Origin: Caldithrix sp. | GTDB lineage: Bacteria; Zhuqueibacterota; Zhuqueibacteria; Oceanimicrobiales; Oceanimicrobiaceae | Assembly: GCA_004357015.1 (NCBI GenBank) | Contig: SMXE01000249.1 | Span: forward strand, 1-14,780 | Reading direction: 5' to 3' | DNA length: 14,780 nucleotides | Shown: piece by piece, positions 1 to 7,379 of the stretch | How positions within the stretch are numbered: the stretch's first letter is position 1 | Layout of the letters: each line of letters opens with the position of its first letter | Made by a program: the position numbers and the translations under genes | The notes under the pieces: model-generated | The model's input: the letters and a program-made list of their open reading frames with translations, nothing else | What the model was told of the DNA's origin: nothing | Database searches by the model: none

Positions 1-2021
1 AACTCCTGCTTGAGCGGGGAGACTGGCAGCTCGCCATCGAAAGCATCCAAATTGCCCTCACGGCTCGTCCGGAACCTGACCACCAGGCCACCACGTCAAA
101 CCTGAAGCTCGTTGAGTACCTGCCCTACTTCTATCTGGGCAAAGCCTACTTTCTCTCGGGCGACTACGGCCGTGCGCTGGCAAATTTTCGCAAGTCGGCA
201 GCAGCAGAAGCCGTGCACAAGACGGCGCACGTGATGAACCTCCGGAAAATGATCGAGATGTCTGAGCAGTTGCTTGAGTTTAACCGCGCTAAGGCCAATC
301 GTTCGCAACAAACACAGGCCGATCAGGGTTTTGACGTGAGTGTAGCTCAAATTGAGCGCCATCTCGAGAATGAAGAGTTCGCTCAGGCGCGCATAAAAAT
401 AAATCGAGTCAAACAAGAAAATCCGGGAGACGGGCGGCTTGCGGTTCTTGAGAAGTGGTTCCGCGACGCACAAAAGCACGCCGTCGCCAGAGAAGAGGCT
501 ATCGTCGGCGAGAATGGCGTACAGGGGAGGTACCGGCAGGGGCTGAACTTTTTTATTCAGGGACAGTACCAGCAGGCGCTGCGCGTTTTCAGGCAAGTTG
601 AGCTGCAAGACCCGCAATTGGGTGCCGTCAAAGGATGGATCAACCGCACCCTTACAGAAATGGAGCGTCTCAGGTTAGACGCAAGCGAGGCGAAAGCGGA
701 GCCGCCGGAGCCACAGATTATCGAGCGGATCATAACGCAAACCACAGCGCCAGTTTTCGCTTTCCGCACGCCGGTGAACAATGTGAGCGACACGCGTTCG
801 GCCGAGATCGTCATATCCGGGCAGGCCGGCGACGACCAGGGCATCGCCTCCATCGAAATTGCGCTCAATGGCGAACCGCTCCTCGACGCTGACGGCGAAC
901 AGGTCGTGATCCAACCGAAGGCTGATGAGCACGGAAAGAAATTTCCTTTCTCCACGCTGGTGCCACTGCGGCTGGGAGAGAATCTCATTGTGCTGACGGC
1001 CTACGATATTGATTCGCCGCCGCACCGCACGATCGAGCAGTTTACCGTGACGCGCAAACCGCCGATCTACAAGACCGCGGCATTCGCCATTTCGCTGGGT
1101 TCATTCGTCCTGCTGGGCGTTGGCGGTTTATTCATTTCGCGAAGGGTCAAGTATCGCATTGCGATCATCAACAAGTACAATCCTTACATCGCCGGCTCCC
1201 CTATCATGACCGAGGAAATGTTCTTTGGCCGCGAAAAACTGCTCAAGCGCATTCTCAATACCGTCCACAACAACAGTCTGATGATTCATGGCCCGCGCCG
1301 GATTGGCAAGACTTCCTTGCAGCATCTCCTTAAACGTCGTCTGGAAAACCTCGACGATCCCGAGTTTGTTTTCGTGCCAGTCATGATCGACCTGCAGGGC
1401 ACCTCGGAAGAGCACTTCTTTTCACACATGATGGAAGAGGTGATCGAAACCTGCAAACCCTGCTTCAAGGGTGAGATCAAATTCAAGTTGCATGAAAACA
1501 AGGACAACTATTCCGGCCGGGATTTGTCCCGTGATTTGAAGGCACTTCTAACAGAGCTCGGCAAACAGTTTGACAAAAAACTGAAGCTGGTATTGCTCAT
1601 CGATGAAGTGGATGAACTCAACAAATACAGCGAGCAGGTGAATCAGAAGCTGCGCAGCATTTTCATGAAAACATTTGCGCAGAACCTCGTTGCCATCATG
1701 TCTGGGACATCTATTCGAAAAAGTTGGGAGAGCGAAGGCAGCCCGTGGTACAACTTCTTTGAGGAAATTGACGTACCGCCATTTGAGCCCGAAGACGCAG
1801 CGAAGCTCATCACTGAGCCCGTTGCAGGTATTTTCAGCTACGATCAGGACGCGGTGGCAAAGATCATCGAATACAGCGAGTGCAAGCCATACGTCATTCA
1901 AAAATTTTGTGTTCAGGTGGTCAACTGCATCATTGAGGAGAAACGCCGCCGCGTAACTGTCGCGGACGTCGACGCTGTGGCGAGGCAGGTTTTAACAGCC
2001 GTCGCGCAGCAGGCGGGGTGA
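1..2021 (+). CDS. TPR / Ig-like / transmembrane / STAND-type ATPase protein, 5' partial
   Basis: The reading frame is open from base 3 to the stop at 2019-2021 and runs off the left edge, so the true start is upstream; an internal GTG at 213 has no ribosome site and would cut a TPR repeat. The visible part is about 672 residues. Residues 1-70 hold TPR-like helices (GDWQLAIESI, YLGKAYFLSGDYGRALANF). A further helical region and another TPR (FFIQGQYQQALRVFRQ, about 182-197) follow. Residues about 248-352 form a beta-rich Ig-like domain of the kind seen in bacterial multidomain sensors (DDQGIASIEIALNG, LGENLIVLTAYD). A membrane helix lies at about 357-379, followed by the basic stretch SRRVKYR. 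The C-terminal half is a P-loop ATPase: FFGRE at 407-411, Walker A GPRRIGKTS at 430-438, Walker B LVLLIDEVDE at about 529-538, sensor-like IMSGTS, then a helical/winged-helix tail. Basic residues after the helix place the ATPase in the cytoplasm, so TPR and Ig parts are probably outside. Its role is unknown; signalling or regulated assembly is inference. Confidence 0.85.
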   Translation, partial: LLLERGDWQLAIESIQIALTARPEPDHQATTSNLKLVEYLPYFYLGKAYFLSGDYGRALANFRKSAAAEAVHKTAHVMNLRKMIEMSEQLLEFNRAKANRSQQTQADQGFDVSVAQIERHLENEEFAQARIKINRVKQENPGDGRLAVLEKWFRDAQKHAVAREEAIVGENGVQGRYRQGLNFFIQGQYQQALRVFRQVELQDPQLGAVKGWINRTLTEMERLRLDASEAKAEPPEPQIIERIITQTTAPVFAFRTPVNNVSDTRSAEIVISGQAGDDQGIASIEIALNGEPLLDADGEQVVIQPKADEHGKKFPFSTLVPLRLGENLIVLTAYDIDSPPHRTIEQFTVTRKPPIYKTAAFAISLGSFVLLGVGGLFISRRVKYRIAIINKYNPYIAGSPIMTEEMFFGREKLLKRILNTVHNNSLMIHGPRRIGKTSLQHLLKRRLENLDDPEFVFVPVMIDLQGTSEEHFFSHMMEEVIETCKPCFKGEIKFKLHENKDNYSGRDLSRDLKALLTELGKQFDKKLKLVLLIDEVDELNKYSEQVNQKLRSIFMKTFAQNLVAIMSGTSIRKSWESEGSPWYNFFEEIDVPPFEPEDAAKLITEPVAGIFSYDQDAVAKIIEYSECKPYVIQKFCVQVVNCIIEEKRRRVTVADVDAVARQVLTAVAQQAG

Positions 2022-2054
2022 GGCGAAGAAAGTCTATATTCATCTAGCCAGTTT

Positions 2055-2891
2055 TCAGCTCAAAGTGCGGCGCACGTTCCCCTTGGTCACACCTCTACCT
2101 TTCCAGAACGGATAAAAGAAGCGCCCGGGCACGCTGCGCGGGTAATTGTCCATGTCGTCAAACCCCAGTTTTTCGGGCTCTTCGCGATCTTTCGGCCAGT
2201 AAACCGTTCCGAAAAGCCAGTCCCACACACTCAGCACGATTCCGAAATTCTGCCCCCCTTTGCCGTGCTGAATGACGTCGTGGTGCCAGACGTGCATCTT
2301 GGCGGAATTCAGCACGTACTTCAGCGGCCCCCAGTCGATGGGCAGGTTGGAGTGGTTGAGATCCTGCATGAGGGTGCCGATCACTGCGATGACGAGGATG
2401 ACCTGATTGTCGATGCCCAGAATGACCAGCGGCAGGTAGGACAGCGTTTTGTAGACGATCACTTCCGCCCAGTGAAAGCGGAAGTTGCCGATCCAGTCCA
2501 GCTCCTCGATGCTGTGGTGCAGTTTGTGAAACTCCCACAGCCACGGCACATTGTGCAGCAAACGGTGGATGTTCCACTCGATGAAATCCTTCGCCACGAA
2601 AAAGACGATGAACTGCAGCCAGAGCGGCGTGGCCGCCATCAAAGCCAGCGATTCCGGGACCGGCAATCCCATCCTGTAAAGGAAGCCATTGAATAGTTGT
2701 ACGGCGTATCCGGTTGCCATGGCCAGCATCAGGCCGAGATAGTGGCCGTTGAACAATAGCCAGAAGACATCCTGCCAGAATTGTTTACGAAGCACCTTTT
2801 GTCGCGGCCGCCACGGCGAGATACGTTCCAGAATAAAGCAAAACAACGAAACTGAAATCAGCCAGAAGTAATATTGTGCGTAGATTGGCAT
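2055..2891 (-). CDS. Fatty acid hydroxylase / sterol desaturase superfamily membrane protein
   Basis: A 278-residue integral membrane di-iron oxygenase of the fatty acid hydroxylase superfamily, which hydroxylates or desaturates lipid substrates using O2. The histidine boxes are visible: HRLLH (109-113), HKLHH (122-126), an HWAE histidine (140), NHSN (180) and HVWHH (200-204). Several hydrophobic segments surround them (about 5-20, 40-68, 84-100, 150-175). The C-terminal FGTVYWP segment is also usual in the family. I chose the ATG at 2889-2891 because GAGAG lies 7 bases upstream; an ATG at 3018-3020 would add 43 residues with no ribosome site and no family likeness. The gene converges on the ATPase gene (33 bases between stops) and diverges from the sigma54 activator. 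The substrate cannot be read from sequence; membrane fatty acid, hopanoid or ether lipid are all possible. Confidence 0.9.
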   Translation of the reverse strand: MPIYAQYYFWLISVSLFCFILERISPWRPRQKVLRKQFWQDVFWLLFNGHYLGLMLAMATGYAVQLFNGFLYRMGLPVPESLALMAATPLWLQFIVFFVAKDFIEWNIHRLLHNVPWLWEFHKLHHSIEELDWIGNFRFHWAEVIVYKTLSYLPLVILGIDNQVILVIAVIGTLMQDLNHSNLPIDWGPLKYVLNSAKMHVWHHDVIQHGKGGQNFGIVLSVWDWLFGTVYWPKDREEPEKLGFDDMDNYPRSVPGRFFYPFWKGRGVTKGNVRRTLS

Positions 2892-2898
2892 ATCAAGA

Positions 2899-2903
2899 CT
2901 CTC
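2899..2903 (-). promoter_or_regulatory. Ribosome binding site GAGAG of the desaturase gene
   Basis: On the minus strand GAGAG sits 7 bases before the ATG at 2889-2891. It decides between this start and the longer frame beginning at 3020, which has no such site. Confidence 0.55.
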
Positions 2904-2943
2904 GATAAGTTTTGTCCTGCAGCAACAGGCAACCAACGATACT

Positions 2944-2973
2944 AAAAGGTAAAAGAGGGAAAAACTATCACAA
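2944..2973 (-). promoter_or_regulatory. Candidate Bacteroidetes-like promoter of the desaturase gene
   Basis: On the minus strand a TTG (2971-2973) is followed by 19 bases and then TACCTTTT (2944-2951), which fits the Bacteroidetes consensus TTG-N19-TAnnTTTG except for the last base. It lies about 50 bases upstream of the chosen start. The region is AT-rich, so a chance match is possible. Confidence 0.35.
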
Positions 2974-3111
2974 AATGCAAAAGGTTTTTTTAACACGGTG
3001 AAGCCGGAACCAAATAACATTTAACCGCTTAGACCGCAGAGAGCGCTGCGAAACGACTTGTCAGGTACTAGCTGGTGGCGGAATGCGCAGGCGTTGACTG
3101 TAAAATAGCGC

Positions 3112-3142
3112 TTGACAATGCACCGCGCCGCAGTTAACTTTC
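3112..3142 (+). promoter_or_regulatory. Candidate promoter of the sigma54-activator gene
   Basis: A perfect TTGACA (3112-3117) is followed by 17 bases and TAACTT (3135-3140). The same site reads as TTG-N20-TAACTTTC, close to the Bacteroidetes TTG / TAnnTTTG pattern. The predicted transcription start falls at or within a base or two of the ATG at 3147, which would make the message leaderless; no Shine-Dalgarno sequence is seen there. An alternative -10 box, TAAAAT at 3101-3106, lacks a good -35. Confidence 0.5.
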
Positions 3143-3146
3143 AGCC

Positions 3147-4679
3147 ATGGCAAATAACGAAAAACGTGAAGGCCTGAACCAGTCGCTGCTGGAACTGCAG
3201 ACACTCAATCACCTGGCGCAGACCATTTCCTCGACCATGGATGTGGACAAAATCATCAACGCCATCATTAAAGAGGCGACCGATCTGACCGGAGCGCGGC
3301 AAGGTTCGATCCTGCTCAGCAAAAACCGGATGGACTCGCGGTTTACGACGCTGGTGCGGGTTGGTACCAACCGCTACGAGGCGCTGGTGCATCGCATGAC
3401 CATGATCATTGCCGGCTGGATTCTCAAACACAAAGAGTCCTTGCTGGTCGAAGACATCCTAAAGGATGACCGCTTCAAAGGGCTGGAAATGCTCGGCTAC
3501 CCCATGGAATCCGTACTGGCGGCGCCTATTCAGGCAAGAGGCCGGATTCTCGGCGTTCTGATTTTGCACGGCAAAAAAGAAGAGCATCCGTTTCAGGAAA
3601 ACGACCTGCGTCTGGTCAACATTATTGCCTCACAGTCGGCGCACGTTTTGGAGAACGCCGAGCTCCTCCGGCAGTTGAAGGACGAAAACCAGCACCTGCA
3701 GCAGGAGGTGGAGCGCAAGTACAGCTTTCATGAAATCATCGGCCGCGGCCCGGCAATGGAGAAGGTATTCAAGCTGCTGGACAAGGTCATCCCCACTGAT
3801 GCCCGCGTGCTTATCAATGGAGAGAGCGGCACCGGGAAAGAATTGATCGCCCGCGCCATTCACTACAACAGCGAGCGCAAAAAACACCGCTTCGTGGCCG
3901 TAGACTGCGGCGCACTGCCGGAGAACTTGCTGGAAAGCGAGTTGTTCGGGCATTTGAAAGGTTCATTTACGGGCGCCACTGAAAGCAAGAAAGGATTGTT
4001 TAAAGTTGCGGATGGCGGCACCCTGTTTCTGGACGAAATCAATAACACCAGCCCGGCTTTGCAGGCCAAGCTGCTACGGGTGATTCAGGAAGGTGAAGTC
4101 CGGCCCGTCGGCGGCACAAATACGATCAAGGTGGATGTACGGATCGTCAGTGCAACCAGCAAGGACCTGGCGCAATGTGTCAAAGAAGGCACTTTCCGCG
4201 AGGACCTGTTTTTCCGGCTGAAAGTTGTGCCACTCAAGCTGCCACCACTGCGTGAGCGTAAAGAAGATATCCCGATTCTCGCGAACCATTTCCTGGGGAA
4301 ATACAACAAGGCCTTGAAGAAGAAACTCGAAACATTTGATACGGAAACAACCGAACTCCTGACCCAATATCACTGGCCCGGCAATGTGCGGGAACTGGAA
4401 AACTGCATCGAACGCATCGCCACGCTGGCGGAGCCGGATATTAGAACCGTGACCGCGGACCTGCTGCCCGATGAGGTGAACACGATGAAAACGCCCTCCA
4501 GGCCGCTGTTAGCGCTGGGAAACGAAACAAAACTTGAACGCGCCGTTGAACTGCTCGAACGCACAATGGTCAAACAAGCTCTGGGGAAATTCGAGGGTAA
4601 CCGCACGCGGGCCGCGGCACATTTGGGACTGAGTCGCCGGGGGCTGCTCAATAAAATCGAGCGATACGAGCTGGAATAG
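3147..4679 (+). CDS. Sigma54-dependent transcriptional activator (GAF-AAA-Fis HTH)
   Basis: A 510-residue bacterial enhancer-binding protein. Residues about 20-175 are a GAF sensor domain, joined by a short coiled coil (175-193) to the AAA+ domain that remodels the sigma54 RNA polymerase. Visible motifs: IIGRGPAM (197-204), Walker A GESGTGKE (225-232), the sigma54-contact loop as GSFTGA (272-277), Walker B GTLFLDEI (291-298), REDLFFRL (351-358) and [10 protein letters not shown] (410-419). A Fis-type helix-turn-helix closes the protein ([20 protein letters not shown], about 485-504). The loop has Ser in place of the usual first Ala of GAFTGA; the essential Thr is kept. There is no receiver domain, so control is probably by a small ligand or partner binding GAF. 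The ATG has no ribosome site (see promoter entry). recD begins 14 bases after the stop. The target genes are not known, and I found no convincing -24/-12 site in the window. Confidence 0.95.
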   Translation: MANNEKREGLNQSLLELQTLNHLAQTISSTMDVDKIINAIIKEATDLTGARQGSILLSKNRMDSRFTTLVRVGTNRYEALVHRMTMIIAGWILKHKESLLVEDILKDDRFKGLEMLGYPMESVLAAPIQARGRILGVLILHGKKEEHPFQENDLRLVNIIASQSAHVLENAELLRQLKDENQHLQQEVERKYSFHEIIGRGPAMEKVFKLLDKVIPTDARVLINGESGTGKELIARAIHYNSERKKHRFVAVDCGALPENLLESELFGHLKGSFTGATESKKGLFKVADGGTLFLDEINNTSPALQAKLLRVIQEGEVRPVGGTNTIKVDVRIVSATSKDLAQCVKEGTFREDLFFRLKVVPLKLPPLRERKEDIPILANHFLGKYNKALKKKLETFDTETTELLTQYHWPGNVRELENCIERIATLAEPDIRTVTADLLPDEVNTMKTPSRPLLALGNETKLERAVELLERTMVKQALGKFEGNRTRAAAHLGLSRRGLLNKIERYELE

Positions 4680-4693
4680 GAACACCTCAGAAT

Positions 4694-6481
4694 TTGAACA
4701 CCACCGAAACCATATCCCATATCGACCGCCATTTTGCGCGCATGATGCAGCGTCTGGCTGGCAGGGAAAACACGCTGCTCGTTCTGGCTGCCAAACTGGT
4801 GAGCAGTCAGACGCGTGCCGGCCACATCTGCCTCGACCTCGTTGACCTGACCAACCGGGAGTTTCTCACAGAAAGTCTTGGCGACGACGTTACAAGCGAC
4901 TTCCCTGAGACTGCCGTCGATGACCTGAGCGCGAAGTTACGTGAAACTTCCGTTGTTGGCAAGCCGGGTGACTTCCAGCCCCTGATTCTCGACACAAACA
5001 ACCGGCTGTATCTGAATCGCTACTGGCAATATCAGGAAACTCTGGCGCAGTTTGTTCTGGCGCGGTCGACACAGAGCAACCGTTGCATCGATACAGGCGC
5101 TCCCAGAACGTTGCTGGATAAGTACTTCCCTGAAGAAGACGACATCTGGCAGAAGGTTGCTGCCGCCATTGCCTTGTACAAGAACTTCTGCGTCATTACC
5201 GGCGGGCCCGGCACCGGCAAGACTTCGACGGTCGTCAAGATCATCGCATTGTTGCTTGAGGAAATACCAGACCAGCGCGTGGTTCTGGCAGCGCCGACAG
5301 GCAAGGCAGCAAACCGGCTGCAAGAATCCATAAAATTCGCCAAAGAAAATTTACCCTGCACAGATGAAATCAAAGCCAAAATTCCAGATGAAGCCAAAAC
5401 CATCCACCGCTTGTTGGGCGCCATCCGGCACAGTCCGCGCTTCCGGCACAAGACCGGTAATCCGCTGGACGCAGATGTGGTCATCGTAGACGAAGCCTCG
5501 ATGGTGCCGGTTGCGCTGATGGCGAAGCTAACAGCGGCCCTGCCTGCACACGCCAAACTCATCCTGCTGGGCGACCACAATCAACTCGCTTCGGTGGAAG
5601 CTGGTGCGGTGCTGGCTGATATTTGCGGGAGCGGTGCGCTGAATGTTTATTCCAGCGACTTCAAAGCTGTCCTGGAAAAGGCCACCGGCGCCAACCTGGA
5701 ACTCTGCGAAAGCCCCGCACCCGGCATTCAGGATTGCATCGTGCAACTCAGGCACAATTACAGATTTGGCGGCAAATCGGGCATCATGGCCTTGAGTGAA
5801 GCCGTCAATCGCGGCGATGTGGATTTGGCGCTGGAAATTCTGCAGGACGACCAATACGACGATGTTCACTGGCATGCGGCAGATTCGAATGTGCTCAGCA
5901 CGATTTTGGGAAACTTCGGCGATTACGGTAGCTCCGGCTCCCCGGCAGATATTTTCGATCGCTTTAAACAATTCCGGGTACTGTGCGCGGTCCGTGAAGG
6001 ACCGCAGGGGATCCGCGTGGTGAATTCAAAAATAGAGCAATTTGTCAGGAGAAAGCTGGTAGCTAAGCCGGATGATCGCTGGTATGCGGGCCAGCCCGTT
6101 CTGGTCTCGGAAAACGATTACGATCTCAACCTGTTCAACGGTGACGTTGGGATCATCTTGCGCGATGCAGACGGAAATCTCATGACTTTTTTCCAGGACC
6201 ACGACCGCGGATTCCGTAAAATCAGTCCATTCAGGCTGCCGCAGTTCGAGCTTGCTTACGCCGTGACCGTGCACAAAAGCCAGGGAACCGAGTTTGAGAA
6301 GGTTCTCCTGCTGCTGCCGGAACAAGACTCGCCAGTACTAACAAGAGAGCTGATCTACACCGGCATCACGAGAGCGGCGAAATGTGTCGAGATCTTGGCT
6401 AGCGAAGAGAGCTTGCGCGCGGCCGTTGGGCGCCAGACTAAACGGACGTCCGGCTTGGGAGACGCCCTGTGGCCGTCATGA
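4694..6481 (+). CDS. recD: RecD, exodeoxyribonuclease V alpha subunit (5'-3' DNA helicase)
   Basis: A 595-residue SF1B helicase, close to the usual length of RecD1 and shorter than RecD2 proteins. In RecBCD it moves 5' to 3' along DNA during double-strand break processing. The N-terminus resembles known RecD (IDRHFA, then RAGHICLDL at about 41-49). Helicase motifs: Walker A GGPGTGKTS (170-178), AAPTGKAA (199-206), DEAS (266-269), GDHNQL (293-298), LRHNYRF (352-358), YAVTVHKSQG (522-531) and YTGITRA (555-561). The start is a TTG at 4694, 14 bases after the activator's stop; AGGA at 4678-4681 is the only ribosome-site candidate and is 12 bases away. The next ATG (4742) would remove the conserved N-terminal segment, so TTG is preferred. 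recB and recC are not adjacent in this window, which is unusual. Co-transcription with the sigma54 activator is likely from the spacing. Confidence 0.93.
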   Translation: MNTTETISHIDRHFARMMQRLAGRENTLLVLAAKLVSSQTRAGHICLDLVDLTNREFLTESLGDDVTSDFPETAVDDLSAKLRETSVVGKPGDFQPLILDTNNRLYLNRYWQYQETLAQFVLARSTQSNRCIDTGAPRTLLDKYFPEEDDIWQKVAAAIALYKNFCVITGGPGTGKTSTVVKIIALLLEEIPDQRVVLAAPTGKAANRLQESIKFAKENLPCTDEIKAKIPDEAKTIHRLLGAIRHSPRFRHKTGNPLDADVVIVDEASMVPVALMAKLTAALPAHAKLILLGDHNQLASVEAGAVLADICGSGALNVYSSDFKAVLEKATGANLELCESPAPGIQDCIVQLRHNYRFGGKSGIMALSEAVNRGDVDLALEILQDDQYDDVHWHAADSNVLSTILGNFGDYGSSGSPADIFDRFKQFRVLCAVREGPQGIRVVNSKIEQFVRRKLVAKPDDRWYAGQPVLVSENDYDLNLFNGDVGIILRDADGNLMTFFQDHDRGFRKISPFRLPQFELAYAVTVHKSQGTEFEKVLLLLPEQDSPVLTRELIYTGITRAAKCVEILASEESLRAAVGRQTKRTSGLGDALWPS

Positions 6482-6540
6482 GCTGAGATCTCAGGAATAG
6501 GTGAGCGGCAAAGGTAGTTTTGTTAATCATTCATAAGTAA

Positions 6541-6557
6541 CACGGCTTTCAGCCGTG
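6541..6557. terminator. Stem-loop after recD, possible terminator or REP-like element
   Basis: CACGGCT (6541-6547) and AGCCGTG (6551-6557) form a perfect 7-bp stem with a 3-base loop, 60 bases after the recD stop. No T-run follows on either strand, so it is not a classical intrinsic terminator. It may mark the 3' end of the transcript, block exonucleases, or be one copy of a palindromic repeat. Confidence 0.4.
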
Positions 6558-6627
6558 CCCGCATGGAACGCGGATTAACTTGGCAGAACCTGACTATTCA
6601 AACGACTCATGAACTTACAGGTTAAAA

Positions 6628-6632
6628 AGGAA
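6628..6632 (+). promoter_or_regulatory. Ribosome binding site AGGAA deciding the start at 6639
   Basis: AGGAA, within AAAAAGGAA, lies 6 bases before the ATG at 6639. The upstream in-frame ATG at 6609 has no such site, so the shorter protein is preferred. Confidence 0.65.
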
Positions 6633-6638
6633 CCGAAT

Positions 6639-6968
6639 ATGCCGAACGCTGCCGAAAATGAAATAGCCAATACAGAACCCCAGCCGCGCAAGCCTGTTTG
6701 GCGAATCGTTGGCATCACAATGCTTCTGCTTTCTGTTATCCCTTGGTTCATCATGCCTGCTTTGCCGTTTCTCGGTTTCTCGGCAGGTATGGTTGCCACG
6801 CTTACCACGGCCCTGTTTATCATTGCCGAAGTGCTCTTCTACAGCGGTATCGCTATCCTGGGCAAGGAATTCTACAATAAATTGAAACCGCGACTGAATC
6901 CAAAAACATGGTTCAAGCGCAAGGGAGGCGCGAAGCCTGCAGTGGAACACGAACCCAACGAGTCCTGA
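6639..6968 (+). CDS. Small membrane protein with two helices (transporter-suffix-like)
   Basis: A 109-residue protein with a polar, Pro/Glu-rich N-terminus (about 1-18), the motif KPVWRIVG, two hydrophobic segments (about 22-40 and 46-70), the signature AILGKEFYNKLKPRL and a basic C-terminal tail (KTWFKRKGG). The layout and the GKEFYNKLK segment after the second helix resemble the small 'transporter suffix' domain proteins found in many bacteria, which are of unknown function; this match is from memory and only moderately secure. The start at 6639 is set by a strong AAGGAA. The basic residues on both flanks favour both ends in the cytoplasm. It stands alone between recD and the oppositely oriented beta-barrel gene and may be read from its own promoter, which I could not identify. 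Confidence 0.75.
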   Translation: MPNAAENEIANTEPQPRKPVWRIVGITMLLLSVIPWFIMPALPFLGFSAGMVATLTTALFIIAEVLFYSGIAILGKEFYNKLKPRLNPKTWFKRKGGAKPAVEHEPNES

Positions 6969-7245
6969 GAGCGCAACCCGCTACAGGGAGCCATTCGCAG
7001 CAGCCTCACTCCGGGCTGGGAAGGAAAACCAGCACTAGATTTTTGCGTTGTCTGGAATCCCAGAGGTTGTACGGTTCGTCGTCCAAGAAAGAAGATTGAA
7101 GTACGGAGTTAACTCGCCTGCCTTGAGCATCGTGCGGTTTACTTCCTGTGCAACGTTTAATTCTTTTGGCGAATTCGGTACCTTTGTCAACTCCGCATTG
7201 CTACCAAAATCTCGCCGCTGTGATCCTTGATGATGTTCCTAGCGC

Positions 7246-7277
7246 AGCGGAGCCGAAGGGCTTCTCGCCTTCGCCCT
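7246..7277. repeat. REP-like motif with imperfect stem-loop, copy A
   Basis: AGCGGAGCCGAAGGG (7246-7260) differs by two transitions from AGCAGAGTCGAAGGG at 10993-11007. Here CGAAGGGC (7254-7261) can pair with GCCTTCG (7267-7273) with one bulged G. Sequences of the type CCTTCGACTCCGCTCAGG are common dispersed intergenic elements in many genomes, which supports calling this a repeat; the copy number in this genome is unknown. Confidence 0.4.
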
Positions 7278-7309
7278 ACAACCCTGGTAGGATTTGCCGA
7301 ATTGGTATT

Positions 7310-7329
7310 TCTTGCAAGCAAGTGCAAGA
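7310..7329. terminator. Inverted repeat downstream of the beta-barrel gene
   Basis: TCTTGCA (7310-7316) and TGCAAGA (7323-7329) form a 7-bp stem with a 6-base loop, about 50 bases past the stop of the minus-strand beta-barrel gene. There is no U-run on the minus-strand transcript, so a role in ending or stabilising it is only a suggestion. Confidence 0.3.
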
Positions 7330-7379
7330 GTTCAGGACTAATACTTATGGTGAAGGACGAACCCCTGATGCTTTTGGAC

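Larger units (their letters stand above)
6969..7379. other. 411-base stretch without a supported gene
   Basis: Short open frames exist here (for example 7048-7230 and 7148-7414 on the plus strand), but none has a ribosome site, a recognisable domain or a balanced composition. The stretch holds one REP-like motif (7246-7260) inside an imperfect stem-loop and a second inverted repeat (7310-7329) near the end of the beta-barrel gene. Confidence 0.6.

Noticed and set aside
213..2021. GTG at 213 as the start of the ATPase gene
   Set aside because: The same frame is open to the left edge and encodes TPR-like sequence there; no ribosome site precedes the GTG.
2892..3020. 43-residue N-terminal extension of the desaturase from the ATG at 3018-3020
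   Set aside because: No ribosome site, Cys/Phe-rich unlikely peptide, and the candidate promoter lies inside it; ATG at 2889-2891 has GAGAG at a good distance.
3071..3110. Possible sigma54 -24/-12 promoter (TGGC at 3075-3078)
   Set aside because: No TTGC element at the required distance.
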